Counted from the first letter of the stretch, positions 1 to 14,400 are shown. The stretch is DNA of 64,000 bases from Athripsodes cinereus (GCA_947579605.1 OX388317.1:11365384-11429383), one strand, 5' to 3'. Numbers and translations are program-made. Notes: generated by a model from the sequence alone, not told the origin.

Positions 1-3000
1 CAACTACGCCGTACCTACCAGGCTTGTTTATATTTGCTCGACTATTAGGTACATATTTATCTTTTATTCGTTTTAATATACGAGTACCTAAAGTTCGCAA
101 TAGTAATGTTTGTCTAATAGAATTCATTCTTTCGCTTTATATTTATATACTTATGTCCAAATAGTAATACCCCTTTAGAAAATAAAGCAATGTAAATATA
201 CTGCTTATTATATTTTGGTATTTTATTGTTTTTTTTTTTTAATTTATTCGTCGTTATTATTTTCATTTTCTATATTTATTTATTTGTATCTAAATCGGTT
301 CTGAGTAGATATAATATAATCCACGACAAAAATTCTGATATTTATATAGAATTTTACACACTTATGTGTTTTTAATCAACATTACATTTAAATATGAATG
401 TCCGTCGCCTCTACAATGATACCAGATAGGACATTGCGTACTTATGTAGGTAGGTAGATAGGAGCCTTTGTGATATTTTATTTTTCTTTCAGTGATTCTC
501 TTTCCATACATCGTATTCTTTTGATAATATTGTGGTATTGGTATGGTGGGTAATACATACATACACTATACACTTAAGGTATCTACAATACGTTCTCATA
601 CTTTTTTTCGGTCATTCTCGTAGTATTTTTTTCATTATCTTGGAAACTGTTGCCCAATTTCCCGTATTACGTACAAATCTATTACTTTCATAAAATATAT
701 TATTATGTTCCGCTCTTCTCACATTGTTGTGGGAATAGATTTTACCTTTGAAAGCATTGAATTGGTAATGGCCCATTTTCTTCCGTTATCTTTTACATTT
801 CTACTTTTATCAAATGTCGGCACTTTTTTCAATTGTTCCTTTTCATTTATATTCTTCTAAAGGTGTTTGAAAACATGTTTCATTATTGATTTAGAATTGT
901 TGGTATTTAAGGAATAAATGTGACTTATTTTACATTTTAATTCTGTGAAAGACTTTAACATATCTTACTAGACTATTAAATTTCACTGATATACTTGAAA
1001 ATGAGGCCCTTATAAAATTACTATTATTTCTTGCACCAAATTGGACCAAATATTTCTCAATCATTTAAATTGGACAGTCCAGTGCGTATGGCAAATTTCA
1101 GGATTATAATAAAAAAGTAATTGGATTCACAAATTTTCCGTGCAATTAACTTTACGTTATATGTTTTCACGGGTCGAGTAGGTAACAAGAATTTCCTATG
1201 TACTATTTGCAATTTGATATAATATTGCATAGGTGTGTTATGTATCCAGAACCGCTGACGTAATGACCCATTTACATTAATCACAAGGTTCTGTGACTCG
1301 GGTCACCTAGCGATACAACTACGTCACAACTATCGAATCAAACTTTTATTATATACTCAAACGTGCCCTGAGTTCATCTCCTGAAAAGCTTAATCTTTCC
1401 AGTTGAATTATCCGTAAAATATTAAATATACCTTGTGACGGTAGTAAATATAGAAAACAGTTATACCTACACCTTATATGTAGGTATTTCTTATTCTTTC
1501 TTTGTTTTTAGGACTAAATTTAGTAGTATGTATTATAGTAATATTGAGTGTTTTCTTAATTACTTTTACATCTCAAAGATTAGCTTTATTATGTAGTTGT
1601 GAAGTTGCAAAAGGGATATCATTTGTATTGATTTAGTATTACCTACATAATGTAGTAGTAACTTATAGGTATAATAACAAATAGTGACTTGTTTCGTCCC
1701 ATTTATATCTGTGACAGGATTTCTTACGAGTAAAGATCCGACTAATAAGTTTTCATTTCTGTCGCATCTCGCCCTTCCTTCGCATGTTAAAAAATAAATG
1801 AGATAGGTATACGTACTACCTAATTGATCAGTGTCCCAGAATATTTTAGCAATATTATGCTAAATATTATGAAAAATGGGCTTTGTATCAAATGGGTCGC
1901 CTGATTTATGAATCACTCGGAGAACTTTTCAGTATTAGCCAGCCAGTCAGTCTCCTTCCTGCGAACCTTAAGATCCCCCTTTGATTGCTTAGAGCGATGA
2001 AGAGTTTCTCGAGTGGTATAACTTATGTCGAAGTTAAACATTTTGCACAAAGTACGTACATTGGTACTTTCACGCTCGTTGTCTACAGAAAGAACTGTTT
2101 TAAGTACTTTTCTTTGTTGTCTGAATAAAAAAAATGGAAATCAAACTTCCGATGAATAACGTTATTTTACAAGGCAAAAACGAAAATAGGTTCGTAATAA
2201 TTTAGTCCTTTTAAATCGCCTGATTTAATATTTTTACATAATAATTTAACAGTTGCGTCAATGAAAGCTTTTAAAATTTTCCTAGACTCAAATATTTATA
2301 ATTAAATCCTCCCTTACTTGAGAAACATATTAAAGTTGCTTGGAACTTTTTACGTCTATGTTAAATAAAATATCTGTTTATCTTCATAATTTTTAGCGAT
2401 ATTATGTTTTCAAACCTATCCATCAAATTTGAATTTCAGTCAGATATTTAGTTTCTGCTGCAAACAAAAACAGGATAATATTAAAAAATAAGAAAGCACC
2501 TTAATCAACAGTGTTTTTTTTTTCAGATTTATACATTTGATATGCCTTTAACCTTTAACTTCTCCTCCTGTTTACTTTATTATACTGATTCGAAATATTA
2601 CGAGACTGAAAAATATTATAAGCATGTTCTGACAAGTTATTTTTTCAAAGTAGTCAGTTATAAAAATCTTATTGTTGCGAAATAAACTTCACTTAGTCAA
2701 CCATACACGTCTTCTTTCGGAAGGCTGTCAAACTCGAGACATGAAATTCTTGAAAAAATCCGTTATTCACAACCCTTCTGGGGTTATAAACTCGGATTCA
2801 TGTATAAGGGGGTGTGTACTGTTAGACATATGAATTATCCTGCTTGCTAAGGTGACAATATTTTTTTATACATTCATATCATATTATATTTAGACACGAC
2901 AAATATCTATTTTCAGTAGAACGTATCATTATGTAATAATTATCAAGCTTCATACATTTAACAGGATAGTTGAAGGGGTTCTTACCACTTACTCTAAAAT

Positions 3001-5990
3001 CTAGATGTTTCAAGAACATCAGTAATTCGGTCAATCTGGAACATTTTTATCCTAAAGTGGGCTCGAGGTTCGCCTTAGGCGCCGAAGTTGCAGTGTACAG
3101 TATATTATATTTTTAATAATGATATAAATTTGTCCACATTTAAAACGGTTATGATTATAATTTATTAGTATAGTTTTGGTCATGAACATAATAATGTGGC
3201 ATACAACGAGTGGCTCCTAGTATATTTGTTTATATATTATAGTAATTTATATTCGCCTCTTGAGGTCCCAGAGGACGTCGACGTTATGTTGTTTCGAGTA
3301 AAAGTAGTACGTAATATAATCATTAATACTTACCCTATAAAACACAGAGTAATATATATATTGTTTATGTAAATATAATAGATAGGTAATAACGTAACGA
3401 CCTGGCGGTGTATACAATAGACAATAGAGCTAGTCACTTAATACAAGATCTGTAATGTAACACGTATTACGTGTCTAATGAATGCTTTCCTGTAATATCC
3501 CCGTACCTCTGTGTTAATAGTTGTGATAATTAACATGGGTATGATAAGAAGGATACTCGGCAGACTGAAGTAGATAGAAAACGGGATTATCATATATTAG
3601 CAAATACCTTTCCATCACGTAGAGAAAATGTTGCGATATTTACTATCATCACAACAATAATTATCATTTATAATGTTTCATGGTTTATTAAGTATGATCA
3701 AACCCGGCTCCTTATGTACCTAAGCGTGTTAGTTCTTATTATTATTTTCAGCCTTTAATCGAAAGGCTCTATTTAGATCAGAATGGTAGACTGTTGTGTT
3801 TGCGATAAATTCGCCTTTTGATTCTTTTTTCTTAGATTTATGTTAATTGTGTCAATTTGAGTGAAAACTGGAGAAATGAACAAATTTAAGAACAACCAAT
3901 CGTAGTTAAATAGAACTGGATTGAAAATTCTGTCGCCTGATTAGTCACAATCTTGAAATTGAATGATTTGCAAAATCACATATAATATGTAAAAAAATGA
4001 TACACGTAATTAATATTTCCTACGCAACAGTACGTAATATTTCCTAGCATTCAATATTTTTCTTATTTTTTTTATTTGACTCTTCTAAGTATGTACGTAT
4101 TATAATTTAACACTTTCATTTCTTCGGAGCGAATATTCTTTGAACTTTACCCTTTCACAAATAATATGATTTGTTTTCAATAACGCGATTCAAATAATGT
4201 AGGATCCCAGATCTCTCCAAAGGACTTTCATCTTGATGGACTCGGTAATAACAGATTTCCATATCCCTCGAGATTTACGAGTACCTATACACTATACACG
4301 TACAACCACCTCTACACATATTTCCATATTCATGGCTGAGATTTATTATTATTATTATCTACTATTCATATCACCATTGAATAAACATGTTATTCTCTAT
4401 TTTATATTTCCTACAATAAATAACGAGGACAGCTATCCTATAGGTATATACAAAGATAATGCATATTTGTACTTGGCAAACTAGACATTTCTAAAGTTAA
4501 CCCGTACTAAATGAAAATCTTTACTCGCACACGATTTTTTTTTATCCCTTGTTAAATCTAAACTTTACTCCTAAAACGTTTTTTCCTGTGGAGCACCTGC
4601 TCAATATTATATCGAAAATTTAAATTTAGACATTCATAAAGAATATAAATTGACATACATAAGGAATAATCTTAATTAGGCTAAAAATTGTAACAATGCT
4701 TATTTCCGTCTGTAAGTAGGTAAGGTCAGATCTAATACTTGGAATAGAATTTATTCCTTGTTTGCTAATACTGCTTACAACGTGTAGTTGGCAGTTGTAA
4801 AAATGTGCGCGAATAAATAGAAATTTATCATACCAAGTATTTGTTGCGGAAAATTGTAATTTTTTTTCTCATTATATATATTATAGTTTGTATATATTTT
4901 TGTATGGTAACAACATGTTGTCGAATGCGTGATGACACGTTTGTGATTTATTGCGAGGTCATCACCAAGATTGACTTTCATTTTCTGGGATGAATAGCAA
5001 TGATAATAATGGTATTATGTCTAAGCGCTCAAATATTTTAGTATTATTATTATTATGTACTTTATATTTACATTTCATGAAAGATACCTCTCATAGAACA
5101 CATAAACGTTCTGCTTAAATTACGTGAAAGAGAATGTATATTTTTGTTTTGTATTGTTGTTTCTTTTAAGTTTCCTGAGGTTGATTGGAAAATACCGATA
5201 TTCTCACCTCTGTACATTAATTATTGTCATGTTATGTCTGATTATTATTTATTATAGGTATTAAGTAATGTAAATATACCAATAGTGAAGTATATGATGT
5301 GTAAAATAGTTATTCTATGTTTTCACCTTCATTTCGTGTAATGGATTATTTATTCATTTCGATAGTTACTAATTACCATTAGAGTTAATATCGGAGTAAG
5401 ATGGGTGGTATAGTTTGGAAATAGTGCATAGGTATCTATGTATTTATTTTCTTCTATTTTAATTAAAGTTTTTCATATTACAACTGTAAGGTATTTCGTG
5501 TACTATTTGTAAGTCATATGTTGTTGTACTATTTGTATGATTACATTTACATCTCGTATTAAGTTGATTGACCCGCTTGAATTTTGAAAACTATTCAATT
5601 CTTTTAAAATACTGTCACTTGATAATATGAAGAGGGTGTGTACCATTTTGTCTTACATTTATATACAAGTATCTCACGTTTGATTGATTGTGGTCTTTTA
5701 TGTAAATACATTCAGGTCTTAATTGCATTTCAACAAATTTGCGTTGCGGTAGATCTACTCTTATTTTTGATTAGATGGTTTCGAACAATTTATCTGAAAA
5801 TATTCTTTACTCATTACTATTGTTACTCGTGTAGATATCTATACGCATTTTGTTTTGTAGCAAAAAATACATGCTTCGTTTCATTTTGAATGTTGTTGCA
5901 ACTTGCAACTAACATGTTATTATGATCCAATATGCGAAGTGGCATTTAGTAAGTTGAGGTGTCGATAGTCTGCCAAGGCTGTGTTGTTCC
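1..5990. other. AT-rich non-coding stretch, nothing recognised
   Basis: Both strands were read. ORFs are at most about 83 codons, AT-biased and without protein family resemblance. The stretch is probably intron or flank of the RNF19 gene. Confidence 0.5.
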
Positions 5991-5999
5991 GTACAATAA

Positions 6000-6443
6000 A
6001 TGTATGCGGTGGTCAATCAACCCTGATGCATCCTCCTCAGGATAGACAGATAGTGGCTGCGTTATCATAGCTCTCCTCCCAGACACGAGATTGTATTGTG
6101 GAGTGAATACTATACCTACATAGTAAGAATAGTAGTCCCTAGGCTGTGTGGTGTATGGTGTGTAGTGTGTAGTTTACGGGAGAGGTTATGTGTGTGTGAA
6201 CTACGATAGGAATCGGGAGAGGCAGAGGATATAGAGGAGCCTATCGATCGTCTTGCGCGCGTCTCTCCCGTGCAGGGGGTGCGGGCGGCCTGGAACAGCA
6301 TGAGCAAGCGGGCGGGGCGTCGAGACCGCCTATGCGACGGGAACCAAGGGATAAATAATATGCACCAACAACGTCGAGGTCACTTCACTGTGACGTCACA
6401 CCACACTACCAATCCAACCAGCTATGTGTTAGACTGCAATTAA
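6000..6443 (+). promoter_or_regulatory. CpG-rich block with CRE palindrome; possible promoter or 5' exon
   Basis: This is the only GC- and CpG-rich patch in the first 8.8 kb. It holds clusters such as GCGCGCG and GGGCGGGGCG (about 6250-6320) and the consensus CRE TGACGTCA at 6391-6398. A short + frame starts at ATG 6300 and ends TAA 6441-6443 (47 codons, Arg-rich at its start), and a GTGCAG that could be an acceptor sits at about 6271-6276. No family is recognised in the peptide. It may be an alternative promoter within the RNF19 locus, a 5' UTR exon of another transcript, or a CpG-rich repeat. Confidence 0.3.
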
Positions 6444-6886
6444 TATGATATCTTCTTGCCACAGGTCACAGGTCACGACGCTCAACTCTTTATTCATATT
6501 ATTATTGTAATTAGGTAGGTATATTGACAGTCTTAAGTACTTAAACCTATAAAAGGGTATTGCTATTTTAATTGAGTTATTGGAAATACCGGTTTGCTCC
6601 GTAGGTAGGTATCTTTTAGGCTTTTTCGAGTTTGCTAAAGAGTTGGATATATTTTCTTCATCACTAGACCAATACAAGTCATTCATAATTATTACAGATG
6701 CCATGTCGAGATTTCAGGAGATGCGAAGTTACTAGTGTTAATCACATGTGCAATATTTATCCGTGTTGTTATTATTTTATTGTTTAATTGACTTATTTTA
6801 CGTGATTTTTACTAATACTTGTACGTACTGGTTGCTGTTAATTGTCTCTTTATTTATGTAATTTTCATTTCTTTTTGTTTTGCTAT

Positions 6887-6990
6887 TATAATAATAATAA
6901 TAATAACACTTTATTAATCAAACAAACAAGATTATGAGCAATTGGCGAGGTTACTGCCTGGAGGCAATATCTTCCAGCTAACCAAAAACA
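6887..6990 (-). mobile_element. 5'-truncated LINE 3' end (TTAGYTGGAAGATAT family)
   Basis: On the minus strand this reads GTTAGCTGGAAGATATTGCC, then a stem-like CTCGCCAATTGCTCAT, then an AATAAAG-like end and a (TTA)n tail. The same end recurs at 7236, 23112, 27523, 40703, 45294, 47517, 51474 and 53263, as expected for heavily 5'-truncated copies of one non-LTR retrotransposon or a SINE that shares its tail. Confidence 0.65.
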
Positions 6991-7235
6991 ATAACCAAAA
7001 CTATAAATGTTGACTGAATTTATCTTTTTTGTTATTGTCATACGAATTATTTATGTCTACATCAACATGTTATAAGGCTTTTGCCTTGCATGTAATTTAT
7101 GAATAAGTACATTTAGTTTTATGTCTTTATCTTTAATTTAATAAATACGTATTTTCAAAAGACATTTTCAAAGAGAAGATATTGCAAAATAATCTATGAA
7201 AGTTGCACTGAAACTAAATCGTAAACAGATATATG

Positions 7236-7380
7236 GGTTAGTTGGAAGATATCGCGCTTCTGCGATAAACTCGCTCATTGCACAAAATTATGTGTTCAGT
7301 AGTAACGTTGTCAAGTTTTTTTTATTCTATTGTACCTATACTATTTTTGTGCAATAAAGATTTTTATTATTATTGTTTTA
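7236..7380 (+). mobile_element. LINE 3' end, same family
   Basis: It starts GGTTAGTTGGAAGATATCGC, continues with GCGATAAACTCGC, and ends with AATAAAGA followed by TTTATTATTATTG. It lies about 250 bases from the copy at 6887 but in the opposite orientation. Confidence 0.65.
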
Positions 7381-8383
7381 AATAATTTAATACCGCCAAA
7401 TATCATGACGAACAAAAATCTTTTTTTCGAACATGTTGGTAGAGATTGTCTTTTTTCAGAAAATTGTTTCTTTGTATTATTTCGCAAGAGAAAAGTTTTT
7501 GAATACTAACTTCTCGTGATCGTTTTCTTACAGTGTAGGTACCTACCTGTAAATGTAACATATTTCAACACACAGGTTATCGTGCTTTGCTTCTATTAGC
7601 AGGAATAGGATGCAATAAATATATGGATATTTTCAATGTCTTGCTTAAATATTTTGATTAATATGAAATGATTGAATGATTTGTTAGTTATTTCTTACTA
7701 TTGTTTCGGTACCGATTAATCATCTTAAATATCGGTGCTCTCTTAGATCTACATAGAAAATTGGGATGATTATGATACGGGGCAGTCTGTGTTCTTAATA
7801 TATTATTATTATGTTAGGAGAGTCTTGTTGTAAGCTTTGCGAAGGAATTTAATAATATTCAGTTTGATTGTTCGGCGATATTAAATGGGGGAAGTGTGAA
7901 GAGATATAAATCATTACGAGCATAATATATTATTTTGTAGGTAGTATGTTTAATTCTCTTCTGCCTTCAACCTGAGTACTTATATGTGTCTACCTATCGA
8001 TATAAGAGATCCGGAACAGCTGATTTGAGACTTTTATAGGCGGGGGTGTTTTATGTGAAAACTTTCAAAACGTGATACGTTGTTAGTGTTGGTTGTTACC
8101 TCTCTATCTATAGATACCTTGGGTGACAGCAGTTAATGCTTTACCAGAGTAGAAGCTAATATACATAATATGTAACTTTGGTTATTTTCCCATTTTCCGT
8201 CTATCTTTATTTACTTATCATGGAAAATATCGCTCCATTAAATATGCTACAGAGTTTTTCCACACTTAATTTTCAATGAATAATTTATTATTAACCCGTT
8301 ATCGAGTGACTTGATAATTTTGTATATTGAAGTGAGTCGAAATCTTCTTCACCCAATTTATAATTAAATGCTGGAAGTTTATA

Positions 8384-8700
8384 TATTTTTTTTTTTTTTT
8401 TATATCATATAATACACATTAAATACAATTATAAAGTCGCGCCAAATCCATTACAAGATTTGTCGGCGCGTTCATTTTCATAACAATACATATATACATA
8501 AATAATTTAAACCTAACCAAAAGCAGCAAAACATATACTTAATAACTATAGTACAATTTCAATTATATACATATAGAATATACATATAGAAGTAGTATCT
8601 TTTTTACTTTTAAAAATATGTAGCAGATGATTCCAAGACACCAAATAATGATAAACAGAAGTATTTTTAAACATTTTGATGGTTTATTTAGTAGGTAGAT
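8384..8700 (-). mobile_element. Probable LINE 3' UTR with poly(A)
   Basis: A run of T at 8385-8400 reads as a poly(A) tail on the minus strand. Upstream of it in that orientation lies a CG-bearing stretch with the inverted pair GGCGCG / CGCGCC around 8430-8475, unlike the surrounding AT-rich DNA. The pattern is that of a retrotransposon 3' end. No protein fragment is seen. Confidence 0.35.
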
Positions 8701-8894
8701 TGCGTCAGAAAATATATTATTAAAGATGGATGATGTCTATGTATATTCTCATTCGCATTTTGTCCTGTGGCTTCTCAATAATGAAAAATGGAAGTACTTT
8801 AAAAGTAAAAAAAGTATTTTCAACTAAACAAGTTTTTCATGGTGTAAAATGTTGTATTTCAGTTTATTTGATGATTTTTTTCTTATCCACACAG

Positions 8895-11429
8895 ATCATA
8901 GCAGCGCCGGCAGTGGCTGGTTTAGCAGTTGGTATTGGCGTCCCTATCCTACTGTTCTATGTGTATGGAGTGGTGCCAGTATCACTGTGCAGATCGGGGG
9001 GTTGTGGAGTCACTACCAGCCCTAGGGGAGGGGTGAGGTTCGACTTTGATGAAGATGGAGATGAAATGCTCACTCGGGTTCATGGTAAGCCTCATATACT
9101 TACATACATTGCATATTTGCTTTTTAGTGATAAGAATGTTGTTCGTCCAGATTATTCAAAATAATATTTAATTCAGCTTTTGCTATTTTTTTAAATTTGT
9201 TTCATCCAATCAAATTAATTTGTTATCTACATAATTTCATACTACTGTGGTAAATTTTTTACAAAAAAATGTGTAATTTTATCTTTGTTCTATGTATATA
9301 AATTCATTATAGGTGCTAGTCAAAAAAATCAGTATAAGTACTAGTTAAAAAAAAATTCAATACCCTTATCCCATCATAATGAAATAGGGGCATACAAACT
9401 GCCATTTGTACATAATTTCAACATAGTTTATTTACTGTCACAAATTAGTGTTACTGATTCATTTATTAATTTTGTTTCAGCTACCAGCAGTCCCGATCTA
9501 GCTGATGCTAGTTCTGCAGGTCTAGGAGCCATCAGTGTTGGCAGGAACTCTCCTGGAGGCAGTGGGGATCCAAGGGGCTCTCCATTGCCATTGCCAAGTC
9601 ACCATGATAGAACCAATGCACATCACAGGTAATAAATAACTATTTTCAGGATGACAATGAAACTGATATAAAAAAAAGATAAACTGTGAAAGGTTTATTA
9701 TCTCCAAAGTTCAATCTCATAGTCTTCTCCTTAATGGAAAATGAAATAATAGTCCAAGGCATATTATTTATTTATTTGTGAAAAAGATAAAACTGCTAAC
9801 ATGCAGTTACTCAATGTTTTTAATAGGCAATTTATAAATGCATCATAAAAATACTAAAAGTATAACATCAATACCAAGACAATAATTACAATTTTAAGAA
9901 GCAACTTCATATTATAATAAAAATGGTGAATTTTTTATTAATTCTTTGTGAAAGATTCCATTCATTCATTCCAGTCATAGTTAATACTACTATCTTTATA
10001 CCATCACTGCATGTCACGCAAGTGGGGATGGCTGGCTGACTTACTGCATGTAATAAACAAGCAGATTGTCCTCTTGTGCCAACAAAAAATATGACTTTCA
10101 GAATAGGAGGCATTTCTTATACATGAGCTTTTAAGAACACCCGCCTTTTACAGGATGCTCATAAACATCCAGAAAAGAGTGGAAGAGCTATTCTTTACCA
10201 AAGACTTTCACAGGATGTGTCAATACCAAGTGTATATGAAACTGTTACAGTTATTACTGGGTGCAATTACTAACTGTTTTATATTCTATTTTTTAGACTG
10301 GAAGTTACAGCAGATGTTGTGTCTGCCTTACGGTTAAGTTTATCCTCGGAAGCAGCTAGTTTATCAGAGCCTTTGCCACCAGATGATGCTTCTACCAAGG
10401 CTCTGGCTGGCTCTCTTAGAGATTATAGAGTGAGTATTCATCTTAGCAATCTTTAAATAAATTCTGAACCATATTATTTTTTGATCTGAAAATTAATGAT
10501 GGAGTTTATTTTTGTTTTAGCAAAACCAATCTGAAACAGTATCATATTCGGCAGCTGAAGATGGAGCTTCAGAGAGAGTGAGATTTGATGATAATGTCTC
10601 CATCATAGGACCATCATGTAACGCCGACTTCCCACCAGACACTATGACAGATAAAAACAGCATCTGTTCTTCGAGGTCTTTCAGAAGTCTTGGGAAAAAT
10701 TCCATCACAGAGGAGATGTCTGAAAGTTTAGATAAGTCTAGTATAGGTAGTGGACCTAGAAATGTTATATTCGAAGAAAATTTGGATGATGTAGAGGATT
10801 GTCACGAATCACCAAGTTCCCACCGTAGTAATAGCCAATCATCTTTACCAGGAAATAGGAGAACCTTTATGAAGATGACTCTCAAAACCAACCACAAACA
10901 TTTCTCTTCTTTTGATGAAGATGTCACGAGTCAAACTCCTCCAGATGTGGTTAAATATTTGGAAAGGACTGATAAGGTCATAACTTTAATAAACAAACAA
11001 AATAATAAACCTGTTGTCGTCCCTGGGAAAGTGGTGGTGTCTTCTAGTTACACGGATGTTGCCAGCGTTCACAGTGCAACACCCGTAGTAGAAACAAAAA
11101 CCATTGTAGAAACTGCAGAATCTCCCGTTACACCAGTTAATGAAGATGTCGTTTTAACTCCTGTTGTTATGAGGGAGCCTTCCTTAAAACTTACAGTTTA
11201 CGATCCAGAAACTGGAGTAGAAATACCTAAGAGACCCTTGTCTAAAGTGGCCATGTTGAGGAACATATTCTTCCACGGGAGTTCAATGGTAGATGAAGAA
11301 CTAGGAGTCATAAATATGGACATGGCAATGCCGAGTACTAGCACAGCCGGTTCAAATCAAACTCCTGCCAGAGAGGATATTAAGGAAACTGTAGTCGTAT
11401 TGGACGAGAAGGAATCTAAAAATGATTAA
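8895..11429 (+). CDS. RNF19: RNF19/Dorfin-type RBR E3 ubiquitin ligase, 3' part (four exons)
   Basis: Exons are 8895-9084, 9481-9628, 10297-10429 and 10521-11429. All have AG acceptors and GT donors, their phases agree (0,1,2,0), and the frame runs to TAA at 11427-11429, giving 459 visible residues. The first exon encodes a hydrophobic segment with [10 protein letters not shown] and [11 protein letters not shown], then CRSGGCGV and an acidic FDFDEDGDE run. This is the second membrane helix and following loop of RNF19A/B. Later exons carry RLEV.ADV and [10 protein letters not shown], also typical of RNF19, followed by a Ser/Thr-rich, low-complexity cytoplasmic tail. Family knowledge: RNF19 proteins are membrane-anchored RING-IBR-RING ligases that ubiquitinate misfolded or signalling proteins. 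The catalytic RBR exons and the first membrane helix are not recognisable in bases 1-8894, so the gene is partial and its preceding intron is probably longer than 8.8 kb. The product family is secure; RNF19A versus B cannot be decided. Confidence 0.93.
9990..10205 (+). mobile_element. Dispersed retroposon copy in RNF19 intron
   Basis: This is a diverged copy of the family defined at 42111-42344. It shares the ACCATCAC...AAGTGGGGATGGCTGGC block, the TGCATGTAATAAAC block, the TGTGCCAA block and the terminal CCTTTTACAGGATGCTC...AAGAGTGGAAGAG block. It lies wholly inside the intron between exons 9481-9628 and 10297-10429. Confidence 0.6.
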
Positions 11430-14400
11430 TTATCATAAATTAAAATATTTTTCCAATAACAACGAATACCCGTGCGTGAAAATACTTAAACTTCATGTTA
11501 GACTGATAGCTTACATTGTCATATTACATAATGAATATACGCGCGGTGAATGCAACAAAGCAATTTTCTATAATTGTAATTAAAGCCTCAACGTGGTAAG
11601 GTGGGGGCGGTGAGTTGTAAAATAATCTTATGTGTAATGTAAACATTTGATAAAATATCGTAATAATACTCTCAATGTTTAGACATACCAAGGCTTTGTA
11701 TAAAATTTCTATGTTTCTATGATCCCCTCTAGATTTCCAGTATGTTGAATAAAATTCATATTTAGTTCTATATGGTTACTTTAGCCAAAAAGAGTGTTGC
11801 TCTATTATAGTCCACAATGATTCGGATAGCACACAATACACTTTTTCACAATGAATTGATTTTATGACAACAATATCAGAGCATCAGGAATATGGTGGAA
11901 AGGGGTGACTCGGTTGGTGTAGAATTACTGTGAACATAATGGTAGGTTTCAACCTTGTGATTTGGAAAAGAGTGTTAAAGAGCAAAAATAAAAAGGTTAT
12001 TTTGTTTCAATGTATGATTAATTTTGGAGAATTCAGTTTTGATTGTCAGGCAAAAATATTTTACAATGAATACGAGTAATAGTGAATTATAATATTTTAC
12101 ATTAAAAATGTAGAGTTATGATAAATCTTGATTTTATTCATCATTGTGTCGAAAGTGACATTCTTATTTAATCATTATAATGCGATGTTAGTAATCTGTT
12201 TATTCAATTGATAAAAGAAAATCTTGGTGTTGACATTAATCTGTGTGTTATTACAATATATGTATCTACTTTATATGATTATGTAATTCCAGTAAGTGTA
12301 ATATGTACCATTTAATTAATTATATAGGACTGTGTGTATTATCCATGATTAATATTTTGTAAACATTTCCCTGTAGCAATACATGTACCCGTATTATATT
12401 ATTATGTATTGTATTGTAACAATATTAACAATAATAGGGCCTCAAATTTATTATTTTTATTCTTGTGATTTGTAATAATTGTATCGAAATTTGTAATTTG
12501 TTTTCCCACAATAATTTAAAGATTTAAACATAAAGGCATGTTTCATTCAATATTGAAATTGCAGCACGAAAACTTGGTTAGAAAATTCCAGTATGTTTTC
12601 TCCTCAAAAAAGGTGATTACCGTTATGAAGTTATATAAATTTGTATTAGATATATAAGGTTGTGGATTAACTCAACTATTTTACAACATTTGTGTTAATG
12701 TCAAATATCATATTACATGGACTTGAGTTTGCCCAGGTTCCTGTAAATGGATGTTTTGGTTTTGCCCTAAATTGCGGTTTTTTAACTGAAATCTATAACC
12801 AAACTTTATTTATAGATGACAGTAGACGAAATCAAAATTTTGGTCTTTCTTTGTCCGTGTTTCTATGACAGTTTGTAGGTTAACTCTTACTGCAGGACTA
12901 TTTTAATTGATTAAATGATTTTTGAGGTGATTTATGTATTTTACAGTGTTGTGTTAGAGCAGCATAAACTTATTCAGCATTTAACGTGTGTTATCACCCT
13001 TTTACCTTGGACTGTTTCACAAATGTAAAATTATTATTTACTTGTTCTGCATTTGTTAGCTGAGTGCATGAGCTACTATTGTTCTATTTTGTCACAACAC
13101 ATATTTTCATCTGATATCATAATATTTAATAAGAGTTCTTCCAATTGAAATTATTCATAGTATTCTTAATTTGATTTCTTTGTATATGAAGACATATATT
13201 TTATAGCTAAAATTTTGTTTAATTAAGATTTTTAACTTCCATTTGAAATTTTTTTAATGTAGAGTTACTGTCGTTTGCATCTTTTTCTGAGATTTTCTGT
13301 CAGTTTCTGTTATCAAAATTGTTTATGTCATCCAAAAAGTACTTACTTTTTTTAAAATAATGTATTTGTTGATTTTTATAAAGTTTTCTACCTAGGTATG
13401 TTAAGTCTAATTTAAATCTTTCGTTCTTAAAATAGTGAACTGGTCTAGAGTAATAAAACATTATCTTCTCATATCACATCCTTGTATGATAAATGCAAAG
13501 TGGACCCAATAACATTCATACTTACATGCTCAAAGGCTCACTCATCCTTGAGAATTTGATGTGGTTCCTGGACAGCTGTGCTTCCTCACACCTCACTTTC
13601 ATGATCATAAACTTATTTCTTCTTTTTTTACACATTTCCAAACCATCTTAAAAATTTTGAATCTGATGTACTCAGCTTATATTATGTATTATGTATAAAA
13701 ATATACTATTCCTATAAACTCATATTGTCATTGAACTTTCTAAGTGATTCAAGAGATGACAAACTTGTACAATTGTGTGAGAATTTGTGAAAAATGTCCC
13801 ATTTTGAATTCACAACAGTGTTTTCAATATTTTCTTCTTCTCCGGGGTGGCTATAGTTTCCTTGACTGATTTACTATAAACTTAATTTGTATTTTATATA
13901 AAAAAAAGTAAAAGAAATTTAAGTTACCATTATTTATTAGTTGTTAAGTGAACCTTATTAATTAATTAATATTTATCCTGTATAAATGATTATTATATTG
14001 TGGAATTACAACTTATTAATTGAGAATGTAACTAGAACAAACCAAAGTGGCAGTTTGAGATATGGTTATTTGATGTTTTCGATTTGTCACATTATATAAC
14101 ATTCAAGCTGTAATTCCAACAAAATTAAAATCTAACCTTCAAGTGAAAAAAGGGATATAAGCGTAAGGAATCAATATCAATTCAATTTGCATGAGCATAG
14201 GCAAGACTCGGGATTATTCATTTTTGCACTTCCAAAAAAGGGCCCATGGATTGTTCTAGTTACTGCCTCAATTCTTTATATTATTAAATATATTACGAAG
14301 ACTGCAATTTTTCAAATTTATTCGAAGTCCAAATAGTTTATTTTTTATATAATGTCTACTTATTATTATCATTATCATCATAATCATTGTATAAATTGCA

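Noticed and set aside
4233..5889. Several 60-83 codon frames
   Set aside because: They are AT-rich, without conserved motifs, splice logic or start context, at the length expected by chance.
9481..9628. Minus-strand ORF over this interval (61 codons)
   Set aside because: It is a shadow of an RNF19 exon with correct splice sites on +.
10578..11429. Stand-alone 283-codon gene
   Set aside because: The apparent start is a GTG inside an exon that is in frame with an AG acceptor at 10520 and three upstream RNF19 exons.
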